A stretch of 64,000 bases of DNA, taken from positions 62,001-126,000 of the forward strand of contig NZ_CAJGZQ010000007.1 of NCBI RefSeq assembly GCF_904846185.1, in the 5' to 3' direction. Shown here piece after piece: positions 17,071 to 26,570 of this stretch (position 1 is its first letter; each line of letters starts with the position of its first letter). The position numbers and the translations under genes are program-made. Source of the DNA: Psychrobacter immobilis (lineage in GTDB: Bacteria; Pseudomonadota; Gammaproteobacteria; Pseudomonadales; Moraxellaceae). The notes below the pieces were generated by a model. The model had not been told where the DNA came from. It made no database searches and saw only the letters and a list, made by a program, of their open reading frames with translations.

Positions 17071-17384
17071 AACGCTCACCTCAATGATAGGGATAAAATA
17101 GGGTTGATATTATAAGATAAATGGGGACAAAAGTAATGCTTATCAATACTTTCGCACAATTATTGCTTTTTATCATCGTAAAAAATCAAGGAGGTCGCTT
17201 TTATTATAGGCATAAAAAAGCCCTGCAATTCGCAAGGCCTTTTAATTTATATAAGCTAGATTAGATGTAATCTGACTTGCATAAGTAGAGTTGCTTTTTA
17301 GTAAATTGAGTTTAGTAAATCAAGTCACTTCTAAGTCATTAAAGCCACTTTGTACAACCAAAACATCTGAGCAAAAGTGCAAAT
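17071..17384. other. Intergenic region between def and the GlsB-like gene
   Basis: An imperfect hairpin at 17213-17243 (AAAAAGCCCTGC / GCAAGGCCTTTT, one bulge) reads as a weak terminator for the GlsB-like gene on minus. Nothing else is evident. Confidence 0.45.
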
Positions 17385-17639
17385 TTATACGCCACGTTTG
17401 CTCATAATCATCTCATAGATAAATAACAGGATGATCGCACCGATTACTGAGAATATCAAACCAGTAAATCCACCATCAGCATTGATACCGATAAGACCAG
17501 CTAAGAAGCCACCTAATAAAGCACCGACGATACCCAATACAATGGTCATTATCCAGCCCATCGGGTCGCTACCTGGCTTGATAGCTCGTGCCAATAAACC
17601 TGCAACCAGACCTACAATAATCATCCAAATAAAGCTCAT
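17385..17639 (-). CDS. GlsB/YeaQ/YmgE family stress-response membrane protein
   Basis: An 84-residue inner-membrane protein with three hydrophobic segments and the family pattern IIVGLVAGLLARAIKPG, DPMGWIMTIVLGIVGALLGGFL and a C-terminal FSVIGAIILLFIYE. Family members are induced by stress or in stationary phase; molecular function is unknown. AGGAG lies 7 bases before the ATG. Confidence 0.92.
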   Translation of the reverse strand: MSFIWMIIVGLVAGLLARAIKPGSDPMGWIMTIVLGIVGALLGGFLAGLIGINADGGFTGLIFSVIGAIILLFIYEMIMSKRGV

Positions 17640-17995
17640 ATTATTCTCCTAATTTATTATCATTTATAATAGTTAACCAATTTTGATAAGCTCATTGTAA
17701 GCACTGTATAGACGTAAAGGTAAGCGCGAAATGTTACCAGTGTATGAGCTATGTGAGGAAAATCGTAGATTTGCTAATATGCAGGTAGAATAGGTAAATG
17801 AAAGGTTACAAAGGTAGTGAAGTCGAAAACGCCGTCTATATATTAAAGCATTTTTGGATATCGACGCTCCCTAGTGTTGCTCCTCTCTACAGTAATTGCA
17901 AGTAATCGGAAAAAGCTGATCATAAAAAAACGTTGCTCATTTATAATAAGCAACGCTCTTATTTGACACCAGAAATAAACCAGCTAGATTATTTG
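17640..17995. other. Intergenic region containing the mpl terminator
   Basis: The hairpin CGTTGCT / AGCAACG at 17931-17955, with an A-run on its plus-strand left side, is an intrinsic terminator for mpl on minus. The rest of the stretch shows no confident element. Confidence 0.65.
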
Positions 17996-19501
17996 TTATG
18001 TAGCTTTATTACGTAGCGCAGTTAATAAGCGTTGATGAATACCTTCAAAACCGCCATTCGACATAATCACAATGGCGTCACCCGCTTTTGCGTGCATGTC
18101 GATATGCTCGATGATAGCATCGATACTAGAGAGCACCTGTTGTTTGCCCATGTTAGGATTTGCGCTATTGGCATTTTCAATGACTTCTTTTAGACCCCAC
18201 TCCAGTCCTGTCGGCTCATACCATAAAGTATGATCGGCGAGAGCAGCAGACTCAGCCAAGCTGTCTTGATGAATGCCCATTTTCATGGTGTTACTACGTG
18301 GTTCAATAATCGCCCAAATGCGTCTGTTCGCCAGTTTTTTCTTGGCACCATCTAAAGTCGTAGTAATGGCTGTAGGATGATGGGCAAAATCATCAAAGAC
18401 TAAGATATCATTGACATCGCCAATCAGCTCCATCCGACGTTTAATGCCCGCGAATGCTGATAACGCCGCGCACGCAGTTTTAACACTGACGCCGATGTTA
18501 TAAGCTGCTGCGATAGCAACCAAGGCGTTATTCACATTATGCATGCCGCTCATCGACCAGTCGACGACGCCTGTGGCTTCTTCATCAGCAACATCAGCCG
18601 CAAAACTAACCGCAAATTGACCACCATCTTCGCTGATAAGTTCAGCCTGCCATTCGCTGTTATTGTCTAAATTCTCATCTTCTACATTAGTAGCGTTTGC
18701 TGCTGAATCCAGTACGGCTGTTCGCCAAACGGGTGTCCAAACCCCTTTCGCCAACGTCTCCTCTAAGCTGGTAGTCGCTGTAGGCATAATGATTTTGCCC
18801 GTGCTTGGAATCATGCGCACCATATGATGGAATTGGGTCTGAATAGCCTCAAGATCCACAAAAATATCCGCATGATCAAATTCTAGGTTATTTAAAATAG
18901 CCGTACGCGGACGGTAGTGCACGAACTTTGAACGCTTATCAAAAAATGCAGAATCGTATTCATCCGCTTCGATAACGAAATAGCCAGTATTTACCGAATC
19001 GTCATTATCAATTTTGTCAGCACCCAAATAACTGCTGTGAGCGAAGACGTGCTGTAAATGCTCATCAGTGGTATCAACCAGTGGCACACCGCCGATTAAA
19101 AACCCAGTGTCGATACCCGCATAGTGCAATATCCAAGCGAGCATGGTCGTCGTCGTGGTTTTACCGTGAGTACCAGCAACGGCTATCACATGACGCGATT
19201 GTAATACTTGCTCAGATAAAAACTGTGGTCCTGAGGTATAGCGTAGACCTGTGTCCAGCATATATTCGATGACATCCATACCGCGCTTCATGGCATTACC
19301 AACGACGACTAAATCTGGTGCTGGTTGTAAATGCTCTACCAGATAGCCTTGCTCAATGGTCACGCCCGCGTTTTCCAGTTGGGTGGACATCGGCGGATAA
19401 ACGTTGGCATCTGAGCCCGTGACCGTATGCCCAAGCTCGCGCGCTAGCAATGCCAGTGAGCCCATAAAAGTACCACAAATACCAAGAATATGAATATGCA
19501 T
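17996..19501 (-). CDS. mpl: UDP-N-acetylmuramate:L-alanyl-gamma-D-glutamyl-meso-diaminopimelate ligase
   Basis: A 501-residue Mur-ligase that reattaches recycled tripeptide to UDP-MurNAc in peptidoglycan recycling. The N-terminal HIHILGICGTFMGSLALLARELGHTVTGSDANVYPPM is typical of Mpl rather than MurC. The ATP-binding motif is GTHGKTTTTTML, followed by EADEYDSAFFDKRSKF and NNLEFDHADIF. It is about 45 residues longer than E. coli Mpl (457), partly from an acidic Asn-rich insertion (NVEDENLDNNSEWQ). The ATG at 19501 begins the nucleotide-binding strand; the upstream extension to 19546 has no family features. Confidence 0.95.
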   Translation of the reverse strand: MHIHILGICGTFMGSLALLARELGHTVTGSDANVYPPMSTQLENAGVTIEQGYLVEHLQPAPDLVVVGNAMKRGMDVIEYMLDTGLRYTSGPQFLSEQVLQSRHVIAVAGTHGKTTTTTMLAWILHYAGIDTGFLIGGVPLVDTTDEHLQHVFAHSSYLGADKIDNDDSVNTGYFVIEADEYDSAFFDKRSKFVHYRPRTAILNNLEFDHADIFVDLEAIQTQFHHMVRMIPSTGKIIMPTATTSLEETLAKGVWTPVWRTAVLDSAANATNVEDENLDNNSEWQAELISEDGGQFAVSFAADVADEEATGVVDWSMSGMHNVNNALVAIAAAYNIGVSVKTACAALSAFAGIKRRMELIGDVNDILVFDDFAHHPTAITTTLDGAKKKLANRRIWAIIEPRSNTMKMGIHQDSLAESAALADHTLWYEPTGLEWGLKEVIENANSANPNMGKQQVLSSIDAIIEHIDMHAKAGDAIVIMSNGGFEGIHQRLLTALRNKAT

Positions 19502-19927
19502 AGACGTTCCGTACGAGCTTAAATTAAAAGAATAAAAATGGAGCATTATCCCAAAAGTTACCGATATTAACCGTGGTGTATTCTAGGATACGCTCAACCT
19601 AATGATCATCAGTCTTGGCTATAATTAAAATATCATAAATGGTGACGGCGTTAACCGTGCTTCATGTACCAAACGTACTATTGACGTCCGCTTGCCTTAT
19701 CTCTACTTTATATTGCTTCGACCCTATATTCTGTCACAAAAACAGCATAGGTTCGCCAAATAGCAGCGTCGAAAACAAGCACTTATTGTAAAGTAAACAC
19801 CGTATGATGACCAATAAAAAACGCCCAGTAAGTAGGCGTTATTAAAAGAATAGTTTGGCTCATTGAGCATCACTACATTCAGAGCACCTAAAATTTAGAG
19901 CCTCTAAATGTTTATGCCGCTATTTTA
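19502..19927. other. Intergenic region with a terminator for the NlpE-like gene
   Basis: AACGCC (19820-19825) pairs with GGCGTT (19835-19840); on minus it is followed by a T-run, so it likely ends the NlpE-like transcript. No gene was seen. Confidence 0.55.
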
Positions 19928-20599
19928 TTATTTGCGCGACAGGGTATAGTCATTGTTAGGTTTTTTATGTTCATCCATTAAGACAAGATGATTGTCTTGA
20001 ATATGATACGCTTCAATGTTTTTGTCTTCATAGACAATCGTAATCATATCATTGTCTTGACGATAAACACCAGGCTCAAACAGGGGTGCATTCGGCATTT
20101 CGGGATTGTTATCTATACTGGTTTTTAGCACTGAACCATCAGCAAACAAATTCAATGTAATATCAGTGCTATCACAAGATTTACAGGGTACCATGCCACC
20201 ATAATCGCCCATTAACGTGGCTTGTAACGTGCCATTACGCGGCTCTGAGCGTGTCAGCGATTGATGGGGATATGCACCGTTACTCGATTGGGCAGCCGCG
20301 ATCAGCGATTGTCCTTCTGACACTTTATCTAGCTCACTACCCGCATTTAATAGATTGGTTTCTGGCAAGTTCTCTGCGCTAGCTTGTGCGCTGTTCTCTT
20401 CTACATGATCGATAGGGGCGACCTTAGTCGTCATACCTTTATCGCCGCTAGACGAAGTACTATCACAGCCGATGAGCAGCACACAGAGGGGCAGCGCTAG
20501 CAAACAACGACCACCGCGTTTGAGGATAGTTAGCGTGTTAGAACAAGTAGGCAAAAAATATATCATGGTCACACCAAAAAACAGTTTTTTAATAGTCAT
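19928..20599 (-). CDS. NlpE N-terminal-domain lipoprotein
   Basis: A protein of up to 223 residues with a lipobox LLIGC near residue 45, so it is an envelope lipoprotein. After a low-complexity linker comes a domain matching the NlpE N-terminal region: LMGDYGGMVPCKSCDSTDITLNLFADGSV, where the CxxC pair is the redox or metal-responsive motif, followed by PGVYRQDNDMITIVYED. NlpE senses surface contact, lipoprotein and disulfide stress and activates Cpx in E. coli; whether this short version does so is unknown. The start is uncertain: neither the ATG at 20599 nor that at 20566 has a clear ribosome-binding site. Confidence 0.8.
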   Translation of the reverse strand: MTIKKLFFGVTMIYFLPTCSNTLTILKRGGRCLLALPLCVLLIGCDSTSSSGDKGMTTKVAPIDHVEENSAQASAENLPETNLLNAGSELDKVSEGQSLIAAAQSSNGAYPHQSLTRSEPRNGTLQATLMGDYGGMVPCKSCDSTDITLNLFADGSVLKTSIDNNPEMPNAPLFEPGVYRQDNDMITIVYEDKNIEAYHIQDNHLVLMDEHKKPNNDYTLSRK

Positions 20600-21054
20600 T
20601 CCAAATGATTATCGACACTATCGACAACTCAATACGTTGTCAAAAAGGAAAGATAATAGGAAGTATAAATGTTTAAATTAGAGTAGAAGACTACGAGACT
20701 ACAAGTGCCATCTGAGGCTAGGCGGCGAGAAGAAGCTATCGATAGCCTATCGCCAATCAGTCAACAGTGATGGATATTTAAAACGCTATTTTACCCATCA
20801 AAAGCAAATAAACTGTGTCAAGATATCAAAGGTTAAAGATATCTCTGTGGCCTTTTTGTTATGATAGGTTTAGCCATGAGCTAAGAATAATGGTTTAACG
20901 TTGATAGGTATGACGAACCAAAATTATCGGAGATATTTCATAGTGGCTCATGAACGAACAGACGTTTATTAATAAACACGCCTGTTCGTTTGGAAAAATG
21001 GATCTAGCAAAAACAAAGGATCTAGCAAAAAGCAACGTAGGGGCTAATTCGCTA
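20600..21054. other. Intergenic region between NlpE-like gene and dsbB
   Basis: Contains a long hairpin at 20953-20990 and a direct repeat of GGATCTAGCAAAAA at 21000 and 21018 (18 bases apart). No convincing gene was seen. Confidence 0.5.
20953..20990. repeat. Long inverted repeat downstream of dsbB
   Basis: AACGAACAG at 20953-20961 pairs with CTGTTCGTT at 20982-20990, and the inner arms ACGTTTATT and AATAAACACG continue the pairing with a two-base indel. No T-run follows on either strand, so it is not a classical terminator. Confidence 0.7.
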
Positions 21055-21582
21055 TCAAGCAAGGCGGCTAGGGGCAACAGGTCGTAAAATGCGCCATAAT
21101 ATCAACCCGTGTACCACTAATAGCAGACTAAATAGAATCAAAGATTGTTCAGGAATACTCAGACCCATAAATGTCCACTCAACAGAGGCACATTCGCCAG
21201 AACCTGCAAAAACTTCTTTAAATACTTGCAAAATCGGTAGCGTATCTAACCAATAATCCAGCCCTGGACCACAAGAAGGTACTTGGTCGGCAGGTAGATG
21301 CTGTAGCCAAACATGACGTCCAGCCACGGCGGTCGCCCAACCGATACCTGCTAAGCTACCAAGCCACAATACCAGTCTAACTGCCTTAGATTTAGGGTTG
21401 AATAATGCCGCTATCAAAGCAAAACTGCCCATGATTATGAGGCCAATACGCTGAAAAATACACAGTGGGCAAGGCGAAAACCCCATATAGCGCTGTAAAA
21501 AAAACAGCGCAAAACTCATACCTATTACGGCTATTATCACCAAAAATATTTGCAAATTGCGGTAAGTGGTCAGCTTTAGCAT
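21055..21582 (-). CDS. dsbB: Disulfide bond formation protein B
   Basis: A 175-residue inner-membrane quinone reductase that reoxidises DsbA. Four membrane helices are visible. The first periplasmic redox pair is CPLC in YMGFSPCPLCIFQRIG; the second pair consists of the Cys in PSCGPGLDYWLDTLP and the Cys in GSGECASVEW. Length matches the family. The C-terminus is short and basic. It complements the DsbC-type isomerase encoded 11 kb away. No DsbA gene is in the window. Confidence 0.95.
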   Translation of the reverse strand: MLKLTTYRNLQIFLVIIAVIGMSFALFFLQRYMGFSPCPLCIFQRIGLIIMGSFALIAALFNPKSKAVRLVLWLGSLAGIGWATAVAGRHVWLQHLPADQVPSCGPGLDYWLDTLPILQVFKEVFAGSGECASVEWTFMGLSIPEQSLILFSLLLVVHGLILWRILRPVAPSRLA

Positions 21583-21637
21583 CGGGCAGTTACTCTTATA
21601 AAATAGTCATCTATACACATTAAGTGGCGGTCAGAAT

Positions 21638-21679
21638 TCAGCAATCAAAACTCAGCAATCAAAGCTTAGCGATATTGCT
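21638..21679. repeat. 14-bp tandem repeat over the gshA stop codon
   Basis: TTCAGCAATCAAAA and CTCAGCAATCAAAG stand 14 bases apart, and a third, weaker copy (CTTAGCGATATTGC) contains the gshA stop region. The downstream repeats look like duplications of the gene's last bases. Confidence 0.6.
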
Positions 21680-23249
21680 GCAAAAATTCCATAAAGTCTT
21701 CAGTTTCGGCTTTTTCAATCTCAGCTTGCTGTAATATCGATTTTTCTGCCAACACTTCATATTTGGCTTGGGTGTTTGGGCTAAGCGTTTGCTGTAATAA
21801 AGACTCACGATGCTGCTGCGCCAAGGTAAAGCCAAGCTGCCATAAGCTGCCTAAACGCTGACTATCAGAGTTTACTTGTGCTGAAATAGTCGATTCAGAA
21901 TGTCCTGCTTTGCCTTGCATTAACGCGACTGCTGCACGGTAATCGTTGCCGCCATAATGCGCATCAAGTAGCGCGGCAAGTGGTTGCATACGTTCTAAAT
22001 GCACCAGCATCCAGCTCTCAAGCAGTTGCTCTTCGCCGTTGTTTATAATGTGTAAGCCTTCGCGGCGACCTTCGTTTACCACGCGCTCAAGATTGATGGC
22101 TAAGGTCTCTTCTTCCTCAGGTAATAGATCAGGTGAGTCGCTCAGCAGACAGTACAGCGCCATGACCTCTAAGAAACAGGCGCTAGATAGACGAATACCG
22201 ACATCGCTATAAGGGTCTAGATCGATTGCACGGAACTCAACATAGGCGATACCACGGCGCTCTAATGCTTCGGTCGGTGTCTCGCCGCTCATCGCGATTT
22301 GTTTGGGACGAATAGGGCTATAGTATTCATTTTCTATTTGTAAAATATGATTGTTGATTTGGATAGGGTTGCCATCGGCATCATCCAAGCCAAGCTTGGC
22401 AAAGCTTTCGTGCGGAGTCTGAATTGCACGGCGCAGTCCATCGACATACTCTGGCAGATAGTTATAACGAATATCGAGCTGTTCTTGCACACTATTGGTA
22501 TAACCAAGCTTGCCCATACGTAGGCTGGTGGCAGCAGGCTTATAGTAAGTTGAGTCGTTTAGCAGCTCTAAGTCATGCTCACGACCAGCTAAGAAACAAG
22601 GACAAACGCTAGGGCTAGCACCCAGTAAATACAATACCAAACTGGTCAGACGCTTAAAGTTACGGATGAGCCCTAAGTACTTTTCGTTTTTAAATTCTGT
22701 CAGCGTTTGCGCTTGTGCAGCGGGTATTTCAGCTTGCCAGACTTCAAATAATCCGTCACCAAAAGACAAGTTATAATGTAAACCTGCAATCGTTTGCATG
22801 CGGCGACCATAGCGGATACCAAGCCCACTACGGTATAGCGTCTTGAGCTTACCCGTATTAGAGCTGCCATAATCAGCCAGTGGGATGTCTTCATCATTCG
22901 ATGACAGCATACAAGGCATAGACAGCGGCCACATCAGCTCACCTTCAGGCATGGCTTGATAGACCAGTACGTGCAACTGACGCAGCATGTTTAGCGTCTC
23001 TTTTGGTGAGGTTTTGGGGTCAGTAATTAGCTCAAGTAGGCTTTCTGAATAATCAGTTGTGATAAACGGATGGGTGAGCTTTGAGCCAAGTTTGGCTGGA
23101 TGCGGTGTCTGAGCCAAGTAGCCATCGGGTCTTACGCGCAGACCTTCTTTTTCGATACCGCGGAGCATGCCTGTTAAATGCTTGCTATCAAACCAATCAG
23201 GAATGTCAAAATTCACAAAGCTACTCGCAAAATTACTCATAATAGTCAT
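21666..23249 (-). CDS. gshA: Glutamate-cysteine ligase
   Basis: A 527-residue enzyme for the first step of glutathione synthesis, of the gammaproteobacterial class. Diagnostic stretches are RGIEKEGLRVRPDGYLAQTPHP, FITTDYSESLLELITDP, the active-site LHYNLSFGD, and the adenylate-contact region YVEFRAIDLDPYSDVGI. Length fits E. coli GshA (518). The start could be three codons in (MSNFASS); both lack a clear ribosome-binding site. gshB is not in the window. Confidence 0.97.
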   Translation of the reverse strand: MTIMSNFASSFVNFDIPDWFDSKHLTGMLRGIEKEGLRVRPDGYLAQTPHPAKLGSKLTHPFITTDYSESLLELITDPKTSPKETLNMLRQLHVLVYQAMPEGELMWPLSMPCMLSSNDEDIPLADYGSSNTGKLKTLYRSGLGIRYGRRMQTIAGLHYNLSFGDGLFEVWQAEIPAAQAQTLTEFKNEKYLGLIRNFKRLTSLVLYLLGASPSVCPCFLAGREHDLELLNDSTYYKPAATSLRMGKLGYTNSVQEQLDIRYNYLPEYVDGLRRAIQTPHESFAKLGLDDADGNPIQINNHILQIENEYYSPIRPKQIAMSGETPTEALERRGIAYVEFRAIDLDPYSDVGIRLSSACFLEVMALYCLLSDSPDLLPEEEETLAINLERVVNEGRREGLHIINNGEEQLLESWMLVHLERMQPLAALLDAHYGGNDYRAAVALMQGKAGHSESTISAQVNSDSQRLGSLWQLGFTLAQQHRESLLQQTLSPNTQAKYEVLAEKSILQQAEIEKAETEDFMEFLQQYR

Positions 23250-23479
23250 CTATTGTTATTTATTATGGCGGCTCAAAACACGACTGGCGTTTGACCATAA
23301 TGAAGGTAAATATTGGATTAAGAATGCCGTCAGTTTAGCTCAAAGCTGCCCTGAAAACCACGGACAATTACAAATACGATAAGCTTTACAGGCGCTCATT
23401 CCTCTTGATTTTAATAGGTATTTCAATAAAAAATTTTATGCACAGCGCGTTACTGTTTTCTAAAAAACGCATAAAACAA

Positions 23480-23508
23480 GAAGCATCTACCTACGAGATA
23501 GATGCTTC
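23480..23508 (-). terminator. Terminator for erpA
   Basis: GAAGCATCTA (23480-23489) pairs with TAGATGCTTC (23499-23508). On minus it is followed by a T-rich tail. Confidence 0.6.
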
Positions 23509-23589
23509 AAAAGTACGACGTTAAGCGGTTTATGATAGCGTTGACTAACGAGGAAGGTATCTTGATCAAAAGTCATGCGTCTCGCCAAC

Positions 23590-23970
23590 TTAAATAGAGA
23601 AGGATGAGCCACAGCCACACGTGGTGGTGGCATTTGGATTGGTGACGATAAAGCGTGCGCCCTCTAATCCCTCAGTATAGTCAACGGTAGAGCCTTGTAA
23701 ATACTGATAGCTTAGTGAATCGACGACCAAAGTTACATCGTCATTATCAAAATTGGCATCGTCTTCATTGAGCTCATTGGCGAAGTTAAAGCCGTAAGAA
23801 AAACCTGAGCAGCCGCCGCCCGTCACATAGACACGTAACATCAGATCGCTGTCGCCTTCTTCTTCACGTAGACGTCGCACCTTTTGTGCAGCGCTATCGG
23901 TTAAGCTTAAAACAGTTGGGTCTACTGGCTGGCTGGCGCTTGGATTAAATTGGTTGGCTGATTCGTTCAT
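23590..23970 (-). CDS. erpA: Iron-sulfur cluster insertion protein
   Basis: A 126-residue A-type Fe-S carrier delivering clusters to apoproteins. Conserved cysteines are in [12 protein letters not shown] and the C-terminal [11 protein letters not shown], with the family's LEGARF stretch between them. The Asn/Gln/Ser N-terminus of about 20 residues is an extension over the 114-residue E. coli protein. The ATG at 23970 follows GAGG by 5 bases; the longer frame to 24063 is not supported. Confidence 0.93.
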   Translation of the reverse strand: MNESANQFNPSASQPVDPTVLSLTDSAAQKVRRLREEEGDSDLMLRVYVTGGGCSGFSYGFNFANELNEDDANFDNDDVTLVVDSLSYQYLQGSTVDYTEGLEGARFIVTNPNATTTCGCGSSFSI

Positions 23971-24437
23971 ATCTACCTCAGTTGCTAGGATCAAATGCGG
24001 TCGTCCAGTTAGGGTTTGCAATGAAATAGTTGCAAATAAAGATACGCACGGCGTTTGATTCAATTGGGTGCTGTTATTATGGCGCTGCTATTGGTATGAC
24101 TAATGGCGCATTATAAATATGATATCTGTGTCATTACAACGATTTGGTTGATAACGGGCACTTATCTCATCGCATTATATCATAATGGGGATATTGATTC
24201 GTTTGTCAAGAGTGACGCTACTGGCTGAAGGTGGCTGATTGATGCTCGTGGTTATTATCCCCATAAACTCATGCTAAGAGAAAGACTTTTTGTGCGAATA
24301 AACACTTGGTTTTGAAATAGTTATTTAATCGTTTGCCTATGGGGCAAGCGTTTGAAATAATAGCCGCCAGTTAACATGCCAGATGTGTGTTTTTTATTGC
24401 CTTATATTTTATATTACTGTTGAGTTGAAGAGATTAT
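23971..24437. other. Divergent intergenic region erpA / ABC-F gene
   Basis: Must hold both promoters. No consensus promoter, hairpin or small gene stood out by eye. Confidence 0.4.
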
Positions 24438-26459
24438 ATGATCGAATTTAAAGACGTTGGTGTTCGCCGTGATGGTCGTGAGTTGTTTGCAGGGGCAAGC
24501 TTCCAGCTACATCCGGGCCACAAAGTTGGCTTGACGGGCAACAACGGCACCGGCAAATCTACCTTATTTGCCTTATTGTTGACGCGAATGGGCAGAGGAG
24601 ATACCGAGGTCACGCTTGATAGAGGTGAAGTCAGTATTCCCGATAGCTGGCATGTGGCGCATATGGCGCAGGAAGTCGGCGCTACGACGCAGTCTGCGAT
24701 TGATTATGTATTGAGCGGTGATGAGCAGTGGTATGAGATTAATGCTTCTTTGAATGATTTGAGTAGCGTTAGTGATGAGCAGATCGGGGTATTGCATCAG
24801 CAGTTTGATGAAATTGATGGCTATCGTACACCCACTAAAGCGGCACAAATTATGGCAGGTCTTGGTTTTAATACCAGCCAGCATGAATTACCCGTAGAAG
24901 GGTTTTCGGGTGGTTGGCGCATGCGTCTAAACCTTGCTAAAACCTTGATGAGCCGTGCGGACTTAATGTTACTCGATGAGCCGACCAACCATTTGGATTT
25001 GGATGCGATTCTTTGGCTTGAGACATGGATCAATGCCTATACTGGTCTGGTCATCGTCATCTCGCATGACCAAGCTTTTTTGGATGCCACGGTCGGTCAT
25101 ATTCTGCATGTTGAGCAACAAAAAATCACCCTTTATACCGGTAATTATCAGCAGTTTATTCGCACCCGTCACGAGCGTATGGCACAGCAGCAGCAAGCGT
25201 TTGAGAAGCAAGAAGCGACTAAAGCACATTTGGATGACTTTATTCGTCGTTTCCGTGCCAAAGCCAGTAAGGCTAAGCAAGCACAAAGCCGTATCAAGCA
25301 GCTTGAGCGCATGGCTGAGCTGTCACCGATGATGGCGGACAACCCGTTCTCTTTCCGCTTTTATGAGCCAGCAAATATGAGCTCACCACTGATTGAGCTG
25401 ACCAAAGCGGATATTGGCTATAGCGATACGCCACTTTTGCACAATGCCAATGTGCAAGTGACACCGGATACGCGTCTTGGCTTGCTGGGTATGAATGGCG
25501 CAGGTAAGTCGACACTGATTAAAGCACTGGTCGGCGAGCTTGGCGTATTAACAGGGACGTATCGTGTGTCGGATACCCTAAAATTAGGCTACTTCAACCA
25601 GCATCAAATGGATATCTTGGATGCCCAAGCAACGCCTATAGAGATGTTGCGTCGTCTAGCCGGTAAAACCTCTGATGCGATGCTACGCTCGTTTTTAGGC
25701 AGCTTTGACTTCCGCGGTGAGCGTATCGACACGCCGAGTGAGCTATTCTCTGGTGGCGAGCGTGCGCGTTTGACGCTGGCATTGATTGTTTGGCAACGTC
25801 CGAACGTTCTGGTACTCGATGAGCCGACCAACCATTTAGATTTACAAATGCGCCAAGCGTTGACCATCGCCTTGCAAGGATTTGAAGGGGCAGTGGTACT
25901 GGTTTCGCATGATCGTGAGTTGATTGCCAACGTCTGTGATGAGCTGTTTTTGGTACATGATGGTCAAATCGAGGAATTCGATGGTGACATCAGCGACTAC
26001 GGTAAGTGGCTGGCAGAAAAGCGTAAACAAGAGAACTCATCAGATAAAAGTACCAGTAAGAAGAAAAGTAAAAAAGAGAGTAAGAAATTCGTTTCACGTG
26101 AAACAGATAATGGTCAAGTGAGTAATAAAGCACCTGATCATTCATCAAAAAGTAAAGCTACGATGCCTACGCTTAGTAAAGATGCGCAGCGCAAATTGGC
26201 GGCTGAACAACGCAAACTCACCGCGCCTATTCGCCGTGAGATAGAAGAGATAGAAAAGGCATTGGCTAAAATTGATGGACAGCTCGTGACGCTTGAAGAA
26301 AAACTGGCTGATACGGATTTGTACGAAGAAGGTCGCAAGTCTGATTTGCTGTTATTACTTAATGAACAAACGGCATTGCAGCAGCAGCACAGTGACAATG
26401 AAGAAAAACTATTGCTTTTGATGACGACATTAGAAGAAATGGAAGCGGGTTTTGAGTAG
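24438..26459 (+). CDS. ABC-F family ATPase (YheS/Uup-like)
   Basis: A 673-residue cytoplasmic ABC-F protein with two ATPase domains and no membrane segments. First domain: Walker A GNNGTGKST, signature FSGGWRMRLNLAKTL, Walker B LMLLDEPTNHLDLDA. A charged linker (P-site-tRNA-interaction region, FIRRFRAKASKAKQAQSRIKQLERM) follows. Second domain: MNGAGKST, FSGGERARLTLA, VLVLDEPTNHLDL. A Lys/Ser-rich spacer leads to a C-terminal coiled coil (about 580-673). Such proteins bind the ribosomal E site and resolve stalled or stressed ribosomes. YheS fits best by N-terminus and length. A 14-bp parS core lies within the Lys-rich spacer. Confidence 0.9.
   Translation: MIEFKDVGVRRDGRELFAGASFQLHPGHKVGLTGNNGTGKSTLFALLLTRMGRGDTEVTLDRGEVSIPDSWHVAHMAQEVGATTQSAIDYVLSGDEQWYEINASLNDLSSVSDEQIGVLHQQFDEIDGYRTPTKAAQIMAGLGFNTSQHELPVEGFSGGWRMRLNLAKTLMSRADLMLLDEPTNHLDLDAILWLETWINAYTGLVIVISHDQAFLDATVGHILHVEQQKITLYTGNYQQFIRTRHERMAQQQQAFEKQEATKAHLDDFIRRFRAKASKAKQAQSRIKQLERMAELSPMMADNPFSFRFYEPANMSSPLIELTKADIGYSDTPLLHNANVQVTPDTRLGLLGMNGAGKSTLIKALVGELGVLTGTYRVSDTLKLGYFNQHQMDILDAQATPIEMLRRLAGKTSDAMLRSFLGSFDFRGERIDTPSELFSGGERARLTLALIVWQRPNVLVLDEPTNHLDLQMRQALTIALQGFEGAVVLVSHDRELIANVCDELFLVHDGQIEEFDGDISDYGKWLAEKRKQENSSDKSTSKKKSKKESKKFVSRETDNGQVSNKAPDHSSKSKATMPTLSKDAQRKLAAEQRKLTAPIRREIEEIEKALAKIDGQLVTLEEKLADTDLYEEGRKSDLLLLLNEQTALQQQHSDNEEKLLLLMTTLEEMEAGFE
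26091..26104. promoter_or_regulatory. parS-type site (perfect 14-bp palindrome)
   Basis: GTTTCACGTGAAAC is the exact core of the ParB centromere site; with flanks it matches TGTTNCACGTGAAACA except for the first base. It sits in the poorly conserved Lys/Ser spacer of the ABC-F gene, encoding FVSRET. Confidence 0.7.
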
Positions 26460-26531
26460 AGAGCTGTTCGTTATAGTAAATAGCAGGTTTTGATTGTTTT
26501 TTAAGCTATTTTTACTTGATAAAGACAGTCA

Positions 26532-26566
26532 CAAAAAAGGGAGAGCGCTGGCTCTCCCTTTTTTAT
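26532..26566. terminator. Bidirectional terminator
   Basis: AAAAAAGGGAGAGC paired with GCTCTCCCTTTTTT around a short GCTG loop, between the convergent ABC-F and RlpA-like genes. Confidence 0.92.
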
Positions 26567-26570
26567 TACG

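Noticed and set aside
20895-21077. 60-codon frame on minus overlapping the dsbB end
   Set aside because: It runs through the hairpin and direct repeat and overlaps the conserved end of dsbB.
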